In this document: one piece after another, positions 18,634-27,549 of the stretch
Numbering within the stretch: position 1 is the first letter of the stretch
Layout: each line of letters starts with the position of its first letter
Assembly: GCA_015207365.1 (NCBI GenBank)
Contig: JADEXA010000015.1
Coordinates: 53,497 to 117,496 of the forward strand
Source of the DNA: Vacuolonema iberomarrocanum LEGE 07170
GTDB lineage: Bacteria; Cyanobacteriota; Cyanobacteriia; Elainellales; Elainellaceae
Length of the DNA: 64,000 nucleotides
Reading direction: 5' to 3'
Translations under genes and position numbers: made by a program
Notes under the pieces: model-generated
Told to the model about the DNA's origin: nothing
The model's input: only the letters and a program-made list of their open reading frames with translations
Database searches by the model: none

Positions 18634-19215
18634 CTAGCTCGTCAGTTCTCGCAGTTTTGGCAATAGTTCAGCAAATGCCAGCCCTCGATGGCTGATCTGA
18701 TGCTTCAAGGCAGCAGGCATTTCGGCAAACGTTATGCCATGCTCTGGCACATAAAACACTGGATCGTAGCCAAAGCCACCCTCTCCCTGGGGCGCATTGG
18801 AAATTGTGCCCCGACAAACGCCTTTTGCCTGCAAGACAATTTCTCCATTTGGGCGAGCGATCGCGATGACACAGGCAAATTGTGCGCCGCGCTCGGTGAT
18901 GTTTTCGAGCGCAGTGAGTAACCGCTGAATTCCTTCGGCGGGGGTTTTGCCATAGCGGGCGGTGTAGATGCCGGGAGCGCCATCCAATGCGTCGACTTCC
19001 AATCCTGAGTCGTCAGCGATCGCCCACTCTCCAGTGGCAACCGCTACCTGGGATGCCTTCAGTCGTGCATTTTCTGCAAAGGTTTGTCCCGTTTCTTCAA
19101 TTTCTAGCTCCGGTGGCTTTAGCGCTAGCTCCCAGGGTAGATCGGGTTCAGATAGGTAGGCTTGCATTTCCTGGAGCTTTCCAGGGTTTCCGGTGGCAAC
19201 AATCAGTTTTGGCAT
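18634..19215 (-). CDS. rdgB: XTP/dITP diphosphatase (RdgB/HAM1 family)
   Basis: 193 residues. The nucleotide-binding start KLIVATGNPGKLQEM, the motif TFAENARLKA, the catalytic-region ADDSGLEVDALDGAPGIYTARY, the GFGYDPVFYV segment and the C-terminal SHRGLAFAEL are all typical of the ITPase family. The enzyme hydrolyses non-canonical purine triphosphates (ITP, dITP, XTP) to monophosphates and pyrophosphate, keeping them out of DNA and RNA. The length is usual for the family. The gene is convergent with glnB. Confidence 0.96.
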   Translation of the reverse strand: MPKLIVATGNPGKLQEMQAYLSEPDLPWELALKPPELEIEETGQTFAENARLKASQVAVATGEWAIADDSGLEVDALDGAPGIYTARYGKTPAEGIQRLLTALENITERGAQFACVIAIARPNGEIVLQAKGVCRGTISNAPQGEGGFGYDPVFYVPEHGITFAEMPAALKHQISHRGLAFAELLPKLRELTS

Positions 19216-19361
19216 GTGACGGTGGCATTAAAACTCAAAGGGCTTGGGCTGAACCGTAGGGTACTGAGTGCGGCGATCGCCACTGGGTGTCACCCCCTAC
19301 CGTCATTCCACATCAACCTTATACCAGCAGGACTGACGTAAAACTTGCGTAATCCTGAAAG

Positions 19362-19410
19362 AATTTTTTGATGGTGTGGTCACGTCGCGGCCACACCATC
19401 AAAAAAATAC
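19362..19410. repeat. Palindrome family A, copy 3
   Basis: The arms around 19362-19384 and 19386-19410 pair as in copies 1 and 2 (TTGATGGTGTGG against CCACACCATCAA), with two imperfect positions near the tip. CAGGACTGACGTA before it and ACGTGAGTCCT after it match the flanks of the other copies. It lies between the start of rdgB and the 3' end of the EAL gene. Confidence 0.7.
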
Positions 19411-19545
19411 GTGAGTCCTAACCAGGTTGTTCATCCCCATTCTATGAAAATCAAAACTTGATAACTTCTAAAACTATTGTTCTGTAAGGGTTTCAGAAGT
19501 TATTCTCTCAATTAGCAACGCCTTGATTCTTAACGAGAGTGGAGA

Positions 19546-21252
19546 TTACAGACGATTGGCGACCAGCAGCGTTTCAAATTCAGCGACGGAAAGAGACGGA
19601 CTAAAAAATGCGCCTTGGGCCGCATGGCAACCATTTGCTCGAAGAAAGTCGCGTTGTGCTTCGGTTTCGACCCCTTCGGCGATCGCCTTCAGATGGAGGT
19701 TATGGGCAATGGCGATCGCTGCCCGCACAATACTCTCGTCACCCTCATGATGCCCAATAGAACTGATGAGGTGTGGATCAATTTTTAATGCCGTAAGGGG
19801 CAGTTTTTTCAAGGCTTCAAACGAAGAAAAGCCTGTGCCTACATCATCCATATGAAAGCTGATACCTTTATGGTGCAAGCGTTTTAGAGTATCGAGCAAC
19901 TCCGGTGATGGCGGCATTAGATCCGATTCGCTCAATTCTAGAACCACTAAATCGGGACTCAGGTTAACCTCTTCCAAGACCTTGACTGTACTCTCAACGA
20001 AATTGGGCAGCTGGACTTCTGAGACTGAAAGGTTAATCGAGGTTTGTAGGGACAGGTGATATTGGGACTGCCAGCGTTTTGCCTGGGTAAAAGCAGTTTG
20101 CATCACCCACTCTGTAATGGTGGGCAGGATGTCATTTTCTCTAGCGATCGCCAAAAAACTGCCCGGTCGCAGCATTCCTTTGGTTGGGTGCTGCCAGCGC
20201 AACAATGCCTCTGCTCCGATGATTTTTCCGGTGACTAGATTGATGCGGGGTTGGTATTGCAGAAGAAACTCTTGCTGTGTACAGGCACGCTCCAATTCTT
20301 TGACGATCGCCTGCGGATCGGTCCACAGTACATCTCGTCCCGCATCGAAGGTTGCCAGATGCTTTTCCAGGGGTTTTTCGGTACGTTTCAAAGCCATTTC
20401 TGCTTGCAACAACAAATCGGCTCCGGCTCCCAACGCTGGGGAACAATAGGCAACACCCACATAGACGGCTGGTTCCGCGCTAGCCTCTCCAATTTGCAAC
20501 GGGTCTTGGAGTAAACGTATCACTGCCCGTCCGACCTGTTCGGCCTCTTGATGGGAGGAGAGCGATCGCAGCCCCATGCCAAAGCGATTGTTCCCCAGAT
20601 AGGCTAGCGAGTGTTCTCGATCGATAGCCTCCTCCAACCGCTCGGCAACCTGACGTAGCAAGGTGCTGGCCGAAGGGTGATTGAGCCACTCAGGTGGCCA
20701 CTCTAGGGCAATGGCTAGCACAGCAAGCGTGAGGGGTTGGCGATCGCCCATTTGCAGCGCCCCATCCAATTCTCGCAAGAACCATTTGCGGTTGGGTAGC
20801 TGCGTCAGGTTGTCTTGATAGGTCAGCCGTTCTAGGTTGTCCGTAGTGCGTTGCAGCTCCATTTGCAAGGGTTGTACCGTTGCCTGGTGTTTGGCTAGGC
20901 GTGCAGCAATGGCTCCCAGCAATTCTTCTCGCTGAAACGGTTTATAGAGATAATCATCGGCTCCTTCTTCCATACCACGACGGTAATCGTCATGTTCCGT
21001 CTTTGCCGTCAGAAAAATGAAGGGGATACCTGATGTGAGGGGATCTTGGCTGAGGTGGTGTAAGACTTCGTAGCCATCACATACTGGCATCATGACGTCA
21101 CACAGGATGAGGTCTGGCTGAAGTTTTTGAGCCAGGTTCAATCCTTCCTGTCCATTAACGGCTGCGATCGCTTCAAATCCTTCAGACTTTAAAAACTTCA
21201 GGATCAAAACCTGAACCACCGGATCATCTTCAATCAAAAGAATTTTTGTCAT
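19546..21252 (-). CDS. Response regulator with degenerate GGDEF and EAL domains
   Basis: 568 residues. An intact N-terminal receiver (ILLIEDDP, LILCDVMMP with the phospho-acceptor Asp, TAKTE, YKPF) is followed by a GGDEF-like region (LTQLPNRKWFLREL) in which the GGDEF signature itself is missing. The EAL domain keeps EALLRW, the Asn of SINLSVSE, LELSES, MDDVGTGFSS and AEGVETEAQ. The phosphodiesterase half is probably active on cyclic di-GMP and the cyclase half not. Receiver phosphorylation presumably controls activity. The cognate kinase is not adjacent. Confidence 0.92.
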   Translation of the reverse strand: MTKILLIEDDPVVQVLILKFLKSEGFEAIAAVNGQEGLNLAQKLQPDLILCDVMMPVCDGYEVLHHLSQDPLTSGIPFIFLTAKTEHDDYRRGMEEGADDYLYKPFQREELLGAIAARLAKHQATVQPLQMELQRTTDNLERLTYQDNLTQLPNRKWFLRELDGALQMGDRQPLTLAVLAIALEWPPEWLNHPSASTLLRQVAERLEEAIDREHSLAYLGNNRFGMGLRSLSSHQEAEQVGRAVIRLLQDPLQIGEASAEPAVYVGVAYCSPALGAGADLLLQAEMALKRTEKPLEKHLATFDAGRDVLWTDPQAIVKELERACTQQEFLLQYQPRINLVTGKIIGAEALLRWQHPTKGMLRPGSFLAIARENDILPTITEWVMQTAFTQAKRWQSQYHLSLQTSINLSVSEVQLPNFVESTVKVLEEVNLSPDLVVLELSESDLMPPSPELLDTLKRLHHKGISFHMDDVGTGFSSFEALKKLPLTALKIDPHLISSIGHHEGDESIVRAAIAIAHNLHLKAIAEGVETEAQRDFLRANGCHAAQGAFFSPSLSVAEFETLLVANRL

Positions 21253-21390
21253 ATCGCTTTAGTGCTTGCCGCAAAGCTGATGTCACTTGTGTGCTGTTTA
21301 TTGCTGTTAGTTGGCTGCAACGGTTTTCTGGTCTCTGTATGCTCCCTGGGTTCGAGTCCAGATGTTGGACAGAAAGGCTTAACCACTTGT

Positions 21391-21587
21391 TCAGGGTAAA
21401 CGCATCTAGTTGCCGGAGGATATTTGAAAGCCACATATCTCGCTAAAGCTCAGCTGGAGAAACCAGTTTGTTCTCAGTAGAGCAAGTCTGATGACAATAA
21501 ACTGAACAGAATCAGATCTAGCGTCAACGGTGTATCAATGCTTTCAGCCTTTAATTATTCTCTCTAAACTAGATGCGTTTACCCTGA
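21391..21587. mobile_element. MITE-like element, 197 bp, with 21-bp terminal inverted repeats and 8-bp target duplication
   Basis: The terminal repeats 21391-21411 and 21567-21587 are exact 21-nt reverse complements beginning TCAGGGTAAACGC. They are flanked directly on both sides by CCACTTGT (21383-21390 and 21588-21595), an 8-bp direct duplication. The interior has no transposase frame. The sharp ends and the intact duplication show an insertion that is not ancient. Ends starting with CAGGG and an 8-bp duplication recall the ISAs1 group, but assignment is inference. Confidence 0.85.
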
Positions 21588-21860
21588 CCACTTGTCTAAA
21601 AGTTGCATTGCCTTAATTGTTTACTCATTCTTCCCCGCTTTGCTGTAATAATTGACGGGCTCTGCCCCCTTTTTACCGATTCATCTGTTCGGGATAGCGG
21701 CGATCGCTCAGAAGCAATGATGTTAGGTGCTTATCTCCTTCTTCGAGTCCGTGCTCACCGAACAGGGGAAGGAGGACAAATTTTTTGAAAATGTATCGGC
21801 AGCAACATTGCCAAACCTGTGAAGCCATAAACTTGAAAAAACAGTTTGCAGAATCCCAAA

Positions 21861-21911
21861 ACAATGTTTTCTGAAGAGGCTCGTACTGTGCCCCTCTTCA
21901 GAAAACATTGT
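21861..21911. repeat. Perfect 19-bp-arm palindrome (family C, copy 2)
   Basis: Arms 21861-21879 and 21893-21911 are exact reverse complements around a 13-nt loop. The flanks TTGCAGAATC and CCCCTCAATCAGCAA match copy 1 at 1308-1364. Confidence 0.75.
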
Positions 21912-22014
21912 CCCCTCAATCAGCAATGCCAGGACAATTGATAGGAACAAGGCAAAAAAAACTGGCCACAGAGTAGCCAGTCCATAATCCTTTCAAACGT
22001 TGTCTGAATTCTGC

Positions 22015-22332
22015 TCAGCAAAAGTAGTGGCTAGACTTGATTTCTACCACGCTCTCGAACAGATTCGATTTTTGGAGAAAACCCCGGCTGCGCGTTCCCA
22101 ATTCGGCAGTGGGTATCAAACAATCTCTCGAACAATGACCCCATTGCCTCAAGATGTAATTTTTATCTCCCGTAGTCCATTGTATCAAGCAGTACAGAAA
22201 AATTATCATTAAACTTCGTACGGGTATGCTGACATTTGCATAATCCTTGCTAATTGCATCGAGGTTAATGTTTTCTGCTCCTAGGGTTTCCTTCAGCATT
22301 TCCCCGGCCCTTTCCAGAAAGTTGTTGGCCAA
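22015..22332 (-). pseudogene. Probable coding remnant
   Basis: The first 40 residues read on the minus strand (ANNFLERAGEMLKETLGAEN, then INLDAISKDYANVSIPVRS) have the composition of a real soluble protein. After that the frame turns into implausible sequence. The start is only a TTG, in GATGGTTTGGCC, and a stop lies a short way upstream. I read this as the fragment of a lost gene; the parent family is not recognised. Confidence 0.3.
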
Positions 22333-22598
22333 ACCATCGCGTTCAGGTGCTGAAGATTCTCATGGAACTTTTGCTACCTTCCATCGTCGCGGTAGTTAGT
22401 TGCGATCGCACACCAATTCTTTCGATAACCTTTTGATCATTGCATCGTCACTCGATCGCATCAGCCTCTATCCGAAACCTTCGTTGAGGACGTTGGATGC
22501 CAACTTCTAGCAACCCTTCGGATAGATGTTCGTTCGATAGCGGCTACGGCTACACACAAGACACTCACACATCATCCAGAGTCATTGAGGTAAAAATA

Positions 22599-23294
22599 AT
22601 GCAGCATTTGCCAAAGTTGGTGGGAACGGTAGGGGCACTGGCGATCGCCCTCGGCAGTTGGGGTGGTGCATTGGCGGTCGAACAAATGCCCGCGCCCAAG
22701 CAGGCGACAGACTCCTCAGAAGACACATCGTCGGATTTTGATCCACGCTTCCAGTGCCAGGTCGTTGACGGCGAATATGTTGTAGTCTATCTGCCAGAAA
22801 GCCAGCCCGATGAGGCATACCCCTGGGCACAGCCGACCGCTATGGGGGGTGGCTGGACGCCAGAGCGGCGCTGTGCTGAAATCAGCCGCCGCCTGGAGTT
22901 GTATCGGCCAGATGGCTTGCTAGAGATGCAAACTGCCATTGAGAACGGCTACGACACTGTTTGCGTCACGACGGAGCGCGATTCCAGTTGCCGCATTGTG
23001 CTGACGGTACCGGAAGGGCAAGATCCAATTGCGACGCGCGATCGCGTTTTTGAAAATATTGTTGTTGCAGACAGCGGGCAGCAAACGGATGCGGTGAATA
23101 CTCTCGTGGGCGATGACAACGACATCCTCGGCCAAATTGGTGATGTACTCGGCATACCCGGAGTGGGTCGGCGGTCATCCTCTAGCATCAACCTGCGCCC
23201 CTTCCTTGATCCCGCTGATGGTGGGACAGGGGAGCAACTCGATCTTGGTGCATCCTCAGGGAGCCGCCAACTCAACCCCGATGGCTTCCGCTAA
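22599..23294 (+). CDS. Secreted COP23-domain protein
   Basis: 231 residues from the ATG at 22599, which has GAGG eight bases upstream; a longer frame from 22497 has no such site. A signal peptide (residues 1-27, ending near GGALAVEQ) leads into a domain with FQCQVVDGEYVVVYLPE, RRCAEISRRL and YDTVCVTTERDSSC. This matches the COP23 family, named for a circadian-oscillating membrane-associated protein of Cyanothece. Four cysteines could form two disulfides in the periplasm. The C-terminal 60 residues are Gly/Ser-rich. Function unknown. A strong terminator follows. Confidence 0.82.
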   Translation: MQHLPKLVGTVGALAIALGSWGGALAVEQMPAPKQATDSSEDTSSDFDPRFQCQVVDGEYVVVYLPESQPDEAYPWAQPTAMGGGWTPERRCAEISRRLELYRPDGLLEMQTAIENGYDTVCVTTERDSSCRIVLTVPEGQDPIATRDRVFENIVVADSGQQTDAVNTLVGDDNDILGQIGDVLGIPGVGRRSSSSINLRPFLDPADGGTGEQLDLGASSGSRQLNPDGFR

Positions 23295-23339
23295 ACGATG
23301 ATTGCGGTTTAGTACTCCTAAAGTTGTTCCTTCAATTGG

Positions 23340-23372
23340 GTCATTTCCGTTCTTGCGGAAATGACTTTTTTT
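23340..23372 (+). terminator. Rho-independent terminator after the COP23 gene
   Basis: GTCATTTCCG at 23340-23349 and CGGAAATGAC at 23356-23365 form a perfect 10-bp stem with a 6-nt loop followed by seven T, 45 bases past the stop. Confidence 0.92.
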
Positions 23373-23419
23373 ATGCGTGGCCGTCGAGCGATGTGGATTC
23401 TTAGCAAATTGGTGTTGTG

Positions 23420-23516
23420 TCAAATCCGTTTGAAGAACCCAAATAGCGTTTGTGCCCGTTGCAAAGCAGCGGGCACAAACGCTATTTGAGCTTTACAGCT
23501 ATTTAACCGAATTTGA
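23420..23516. repeat. Palindromic element family B, copy 1
   Basis: The core arms 23440-23458 and 23470-23488 are exact 19-nt reverse complements, and the tip can pair further. Outer ends TCAAATCCG and CGAATTTGA form weak terminal repeats. The right end runs to within three bases of the stop codon of the convergent upp gene. A related copy is at 30770-30868. Confidence 0.72.
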
Positions 23517-23518
23517 TA

Positions 23519-24166
23519 TTACTTGGTGCCGTAGAGGCGATCGCCCGCATCGCCCAGTCCAGGAATAATGTAGCCATGCTCATCCAGATAGTCATCAATG
23601 GCCGCAGTGTAAATGGGAATATCTGGATGCTGAGAATGAAAACTCTGGATGCCTTCGGGGGAAGCCAGGAGGCAGACAAACTTGATGGAGAGGGGATTGG
23701 CTTCTTTAAGGCGATCCACAGCGGCGATCGCCGAGTTCCCCGTTGCCAGCATTGGATCGACCACCAGCATGTCCCGCTGCTCAGTTTCCAACGGCAGCTT
23801 GAGGTAATATTCCACCGCCTCCAGGGTTGTTGGCTCACGATAGAGCCCGATATGTCCGACTTTGGCGGTGGGAATCAGTTCCAGCATTCCATCCAGCAAA
23901 CCCTGCCCGGCGCGCATGATGGAGACAATCACCATATTTTTCTCCGCTGCCAGCACAGGGGCGTCCATTTCGACGAGTGGCGTTTTGATCGTTTCGTGAC
24001 GTAGCGCCAGATCGCGGGTCACTTCGTAAGCCAGCAGCAATGAAATTTCTCGGAGCAGTCGCCGGAAGTCTTGCGTTTGGGTATCAGCGCGACGCATCAG
24101 GGTGAGCTTGTGCTGAACCAATGGATGTTGGATGACAAATACCTTAGATTTTGTTGCCGTCGTCAT
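23519..24166 (-). CDS. upp: Uracil phosphoribosyltransferase
   Basis: 215 residues. The start [18 protein letters not shown], the [18 protein letters not shown]-region segment, the [20 protein letters not shown]-binding loop and the C-terminal [11 protein letters not shown] are classical UPRT features. The enzyme converts uracil and PRPP to UMP in pyrimidine salvage. It is divergent from the URC1-like gene at 24441, a pairing that also fits the uracil catabolic URC pathway, in which a UPRT homologue takes part. Palindrome B1 abuts the 3' end. Confidence 0.97.
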   Translation of the reverse strand: MTTATKSKVFVIQHPLVQHKLTLMRRADTQTQDFRRLLREISLLLAYEVTRDLALRHETIKTPLVEMDAPVLAAEKNMVIVSIMRAGQGLLDGMLELIPTAKVGHIGLYREPTTLEAVEYYLKLPLETEQRDMLVVDPMLATGNSAIAAVDRLKEANPLSIKFVCLLASPEGIQSFHSQHPDIPIYTAAIDDYLDEHGYIIPGLGDAGDRLYGTK

Positions 24167-24440
24167 AGTTGATGATGCGAGCCCTAAGTTACGGTACAGA
24201 TTGGGATATAGAACATGACGTGCGATCGCAAGTGGACTCCGATAGGAAGCGATGTCCCTGTCGAAAACACCTACTCATCCTTCCACAAAACGATCGTGCA
24301 AGTGTTTAGCATAGAGGAAGTCATGAATGGTTTCTGTTGCTGGCAATGCCTACCCTTACCTCTCATTTGACGGCAAATTAATTGCAATCCTCAGTCATTT
24401 CTGATACTGATCAGGTTTATTCGGGTGCAAGTTTAACGCT

Positions 24441-25703
24441 ATGGCAAACACGGAATCATCGTCCAAGCCTCGACATATCATTCTCACTTCCCACCACAAT
24501 GGGACAAATAAGCAAGCGGTTCCCATTCAGTGGGGGGCAGAAAAATGGAGCGATCGCGGCCCCATCGTCGGCTCGCCAAAGAAGCATACTCTGCGTAATG
24601 TGATTGGAACCCATGGTGGTTCCTATAGCGTCTATCGCGCCCTGGCCGTTGCGAGTGGGCAGCTTGACCCAGAGCATCGGGCAGACCTGACGGATACGGC
24701 ACCTGTCGCCCGCATCGGGCCTCATCCCAGTTGGTCCGATCCCGAAAAGATTGTTTCTCTCGATCCCTATGGTGCGTTGGCTGGAGAAGTGTTTGCGCCT
24801 GAGTATCCGGCAGACTATGACATTCGCCCGACGATCGCCATTACCCGCGCCCATATCCAGATTCCTGAGCTGAAGGATACGATCGCGGCCGACCGCCTGG
24901 AGGTCGATGGCACATTGCTGAAAGAGGATGGCAGTCTGGTGGTGACCAAGGCGGCAATCGACCCAGTCTGGTATCTTCCTGGCATCGCTAAGCGTCTGCA
25001 AACCGATGAAAGTACCCTGCGACGCATCCTGTTTCAACAAGCCGGTGGCATGTATCCAGAACTGGTCACCCGTCGTGATTTGCATGTCTTTTTGCCCCCC
25101 ATTGGTGGGACAACGATTTATATCATTGGCGACGAGTCCAGCATTGCCGACCCTACGAAACCGCTGGCGATTCGAGTTCATGATGAATGCAACGGCTCCG
25201 ATGTATTTGGCTCCGACATTTGTACCTGTCGTCCCTATCTAGTACATGGCATCGAGGTTTGCGTCCGTGCGGCTCAAGCAGGGGGAGCCGGAATTATTGT
25301 CTACTGCCGCAAAGAAGGACGTGCCCTAGGCGAGGTGACGAAGTTCCTGGTTTACAACGCCCGCAAACGTCAAGAGGGGGGCGATCGCGCCGATGCTTAC
25401 TTCCTCCGCACAGAGTGCGTAGCGGGGGTGCAAGATATGCGCTTCCAAGAACTTATGCCCGATGTGCTGCACTGGCTCGGCGTCACGAAAATCGACGAAT
25501 TCGTGTCGATGAGCAACTTGAAGTACGAAGCCGTTACCAACTCCGGCATTGAAATCGTCAATCGAGTTCCCATTCCCCCAGAATTGGTTCCCCCTGATGC
25601 CCAGGTCGAAATTGAAGCCAAGAAAGCATCCGGCTACTATTCCGAAAACGGTGTCCTTAGTCAAGCGGAACTTTCTGAATTGAAAGGGCGGGAGTATCAA
25701 TAG
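24441..25703 (+). CDS. GTP cyclohydrolase II-like protein, URC1 type
   Basis: 420 residues. A roughly 200-residue N-terminal region unlike RibA precedes a cyclohydrolase-II domain. The latter shows the zinc-ligand cysteines in ECNGSDVFGSDICTCRPY (spacing as in RibA C-x10-C-x-C), YCRKEGRALGE in place of RibA's RQEGRGIG, and a C-terminal MSNLKYEAVTNSGIEIVNR. The long N-terminus and the modified loop match the URC1 branch of uracil catabolism rather than riboflavin synthesis. Its divergent neighbour upp supports that. The other URC gene (URC4, DUF1688) is not in the window. Riboflavin-pathway function remains the alternative. Confidence 0.82.
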   Translation: MANTESSSKPRHIILTSHHNGTNKQAVPIQWGAEKWSDRGPIVGSPKKHTLRNVIGTHGGSYSVYRALAVASGQLDPEHRADLTDTAPVARIGPHPSWSDPEKIVSLDPYGALAGEVFAPEYPADYDIRPTIAITRAHIQIPELKDTIAADRLEVDGTLLKEDGSLVVTKAAIDPVWYLPGIAKRLQTDESTLRRILFQQAGGMYPELVTRRDLHVFLPPIGGTTIYIIGDESSIADPTKPLAIRVHDECNGSDVFGSDICTCRPYLVHGIEVCVRAAQAGGAGIIVYCRKEGRALGEVTKFLVYNARKRQEGGDRADAYFLRTECVAGVQDMRFQELMPDVLHWLGVTKIDEFVSMSNLKYEAVTNSGIEIVNRVPIPPELVPPDAQVEIEAKKASGYYSENGVLSQAELSELKGREYQ

Positions 25704-25735
25704 GGGCGATCGCCCATCCATCCATCCATCCAACT

Positions 25736-26506
25736 TCAAAGCTGCGCCCGAATGGCTTCTGCCGCCTCGATCTGGTCGGCACTAAACCCGGCTTGCTCGA
25801 GAAAGGGTAGCTGGCTGGCATCGCGATAGCGGCCATCTACCTGAATCGCTTGTTGATAAGCGGCGATCGCCTCCTCCACTTCCTCGGCGCTGGCATGGGC
25901 GATCGCCAGTGCTACCCAGGGATGGGGATTGCTGGGTTCGAGTTCCGTGGCGCGCGTGGCACGGGCGATCGCCGCATCAAAGTCACCGAGCCGCTGGTAA
26001 GCCAAGCTCAAGTTATAGTGAGCAATCTTGTTGTCTTGATCGAGATCAACCGCGCGGGTGTGAGTCTCCACGGCTTGCTCCAGTGCTCCATCCACCAGAT
26101 ACACAATGCCCAAGGCATTCAGCGCAGGAATATCATCTGGGTTCTGGCGCAGGGCATCCTGAAGCGTTTCGGCAGCAGCGGTACGCTGCCCTGCCAGATG
26201 CTCGGTCCAGCCCAGCAAAACGTAGCCAGAAATGTTGTCTGACTCCAGCTCTACCGCTGCTTTGAGAGGAGCGATCGCCCCTTCAATATCCCCTTGATTC
26301 CGCAGCGCCAATCCTTCTTGTCGCAGTGTTGCTGCCTCAGCACGCTGCTCTGGTGTGACCACTACAGGTGGCTCTGGACTGGGCAAGGGAATCGGTGTCG
26401 CCTCTGTTACGGGAGATGGCTCTGGAACAGATTCTTCGCCTGTGCTCCCACAACTAATCAGTGTGAGACTGAGGAGAGCGATCGCACCACCTAAATACCG
26501 TTTCAT
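25736..26506 (-). CDS. TPR-repeat lipoprotein
   Basis: 256 residues. The N-terminus MKRYLGGAIALLSLTLISCG carries a lipobox (LISC, Cys19), so the protein is probably lipid-anchored. A Pro/Glu-rich linker (residues 20-52) is followed by about five tetratricopeptide repeats (for example IAHYNLSLAYQRLGDFDAAI). TPR arrays bind partner proteins; the partner is unknown. The gene is convergent with the URC1-like gene, with only 32 bases between stops. Confidence 0.85.
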   Translation of the reverse strand: MKRYLGGAIALLSLTLISCGSTGEESVPEPSPVTEATPIPLPSPEPPVVVTPEQRAEAATLRQEGLALRNQGDIEGAIAPLKAAVELESDNISGYVLLGWTEHLAGQRTAAAETLQDALRQNPDDIPALNALGIVYLVDGALEQAVETHTRAVDLDQDNKIAHYNLSLAYQRLGDFDAAIARATRATELEPSNPHPWVALAIAHASAEEVEEAIAAYQQAIQVDGRYRDASQLPFLEQAGFSADQIEAAEAIRAQL

Positions 26507-26626
26507 GACTGATCTTTGAATGAACGACTGTAGCTGGCTTCTATCTGAGTTCTCAACATACCTCAGCTTTCACCACTTATTCAGCCGCACTATGATCATG
26601 AGGCATAGCTCATTCGGACGTTGGAC

Positions 26627-26908
26627 ATGGTTCAAACAACGGAATATCTTTACATTGTTCGGGATGATGAGATCCTAAGCGGAGAACCTATTATTCAAGG
26701 GACTCGTACGCCTGTGAGAGCGATTGTCGAAACGTGGCGAATGGGTGTTGCGCCAGAGGAGATTCCCAAAGGACTCCCTCATCTGTCGCTAGCTCAAGTT
26801 TTTGGAGCATTAACTTACTACAGCGATCATCAGGATGAAATCAATCAATATATTGAGAGAAACCGGATCTCTGATGACGAAGTGGATCCATTAGTCAGAA
26901 ATTTGTGA
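26627..26908 (+). CDS. DUF433 antitoxin
   Basis: 93 residues from the ATG at 26627. The SGEPIIQGTRTPVRAIVETW segment and the PHLSLAQVFGALTYYSDHQD helix-turn-helix part are diagnostic of DUF433. Such proteins are the antitoxin halves of pairs with DUF5615 PIN-like toxins and usually bind their own promoter. Here the toxin reading frame begins with the typical four-base GTGA overlap but is cut short (see 26905-26952). The antitoxin is therefore orphaned. Confidence 0.88.
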   Translation: MVQTTEYLYIVRDDEILSGEPIIQGTRTPVRAIVETWRMGVAPEEIPKGLPHLSLAQVFGALTYYSDHQDEINQYIERNRISDDEVDPLVRNL

Positions 26909-26952
26909 GCGAATACTTTATTTCGTTATACCTGGATGAAGACGTTGCATTG
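26905..26952 (+). pseudogene. Truncated DUF5615-type toxin, N-terminal remnant
   Basis: Starting at GTG 26905, overlapping the antitoxin stop, the frame reads SEYFISLYLDEDVAL. This is the beta-strand and acidic active-site start (LDED) of DUF5615/PIN-like toxins. After about 16 codons the similarity ends, exactly where the 3' end of the opposite-strand gene at 26955 begins. The rest of the toxin is absent. Confidence 0.7.
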
Positions 26953-26954
26953 AA

Positions 26955-27248
26955 TTATTCCCAGGTAGCGACGGCGCGTAGGCTGTCGGGGATTTCGGTA
27001 TCGGTGGGGAATTCCAGGGTGGTTTCGCGCAGGCCGAGGTAGCCGGATTCGGTGAAGGAGAGCAGCATCCGTTTGAGGGCGACCCAGACTTCGGGGTCAA
27101 ATTCCCAATCCTTTTCGTAGGGGGTATAGGCGGCGATCGCCTTCAGTGCCCAGAAGTAGGTGTTGCGGACGACCGATCCCGTTTTCTTGTAGGTGGGGAG
27201 GTCTTCGGCAGCAATGAAGAGAATGTCGTCTGTGATGTGCGATCGCAT
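26955..27248 (-). CDS. Hypothetical protein, 97 residues
   Basis: From the ATG at 27248 (an in-frame GTG at 27266 would add six residues). The sequence is soluble and well-mixed: ITDDILFIAAEDLPTYKKTG, then ALKAIAAYTPYEKDWEFDPE. It looks like real coding sequence, but I do not recognise the family. Its 3' end replaces the body of the DUF5615 toxin of the neighbouring pair, so its arrival or a deletion may have caused that truncation. Confidence 0.65.
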   Translation of the reverse strand: MRSHITDDILFIAAEDLPTYKKTGSVVRNTYFWALKAIAAYTPYEKDWEFDPEVWVALKRMLLSFTESGYLGLRETTLEFPTDTEIPDSLRAVATWE

Positions 27249-27549
27249 GGATGGAAACTGATACACTTGTCCTATTTAATCTTTATCATATCGATTGACG
27301 CCTATTCTCGACAGGCTTTTGCAGACTTTTTTGAAAAAGGTTTTGGGCTGTAACCTTGCAGCCTTGTTTTTGAAGGGTGTGATGGCTGCAGGAGATCAGC
27401 GGAGGAAGGATTTTGAGATGGCGCGATGAAATTTTTTAGGAATCGCGATCGCCGCTGCATGAACTCAGAGGGAAGCCCTTAGACTAGAGAAGGAAATTGG
27501 GTTATTTCACGGATGTTCTGGACGCGGGATGTAAGGTCAATCGTTGCCT

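Larger units (their letters stand above)
21253..22598. other. 1.3-kb intergenic region with MITE, palindrome and gene remnant
   Basis: The stretch holds a MITE-like insertion at 21391-21587, palindrome family C copy 2 at 21861-21911, and a probable coding remnant at 22015-22332. Short frames on both strands (21603-21950) lack any protein signature. This is a repeat-rich, decaying interval. Confidence 0.55.

Noticed and set aside
21340..21360. GGTTCGAGTCC, resembling a tRNA T-loop
   Set aside because: The flanking bases do not form the 5-bp T-stem and no acceptor or anticodon stem can be built upstream.
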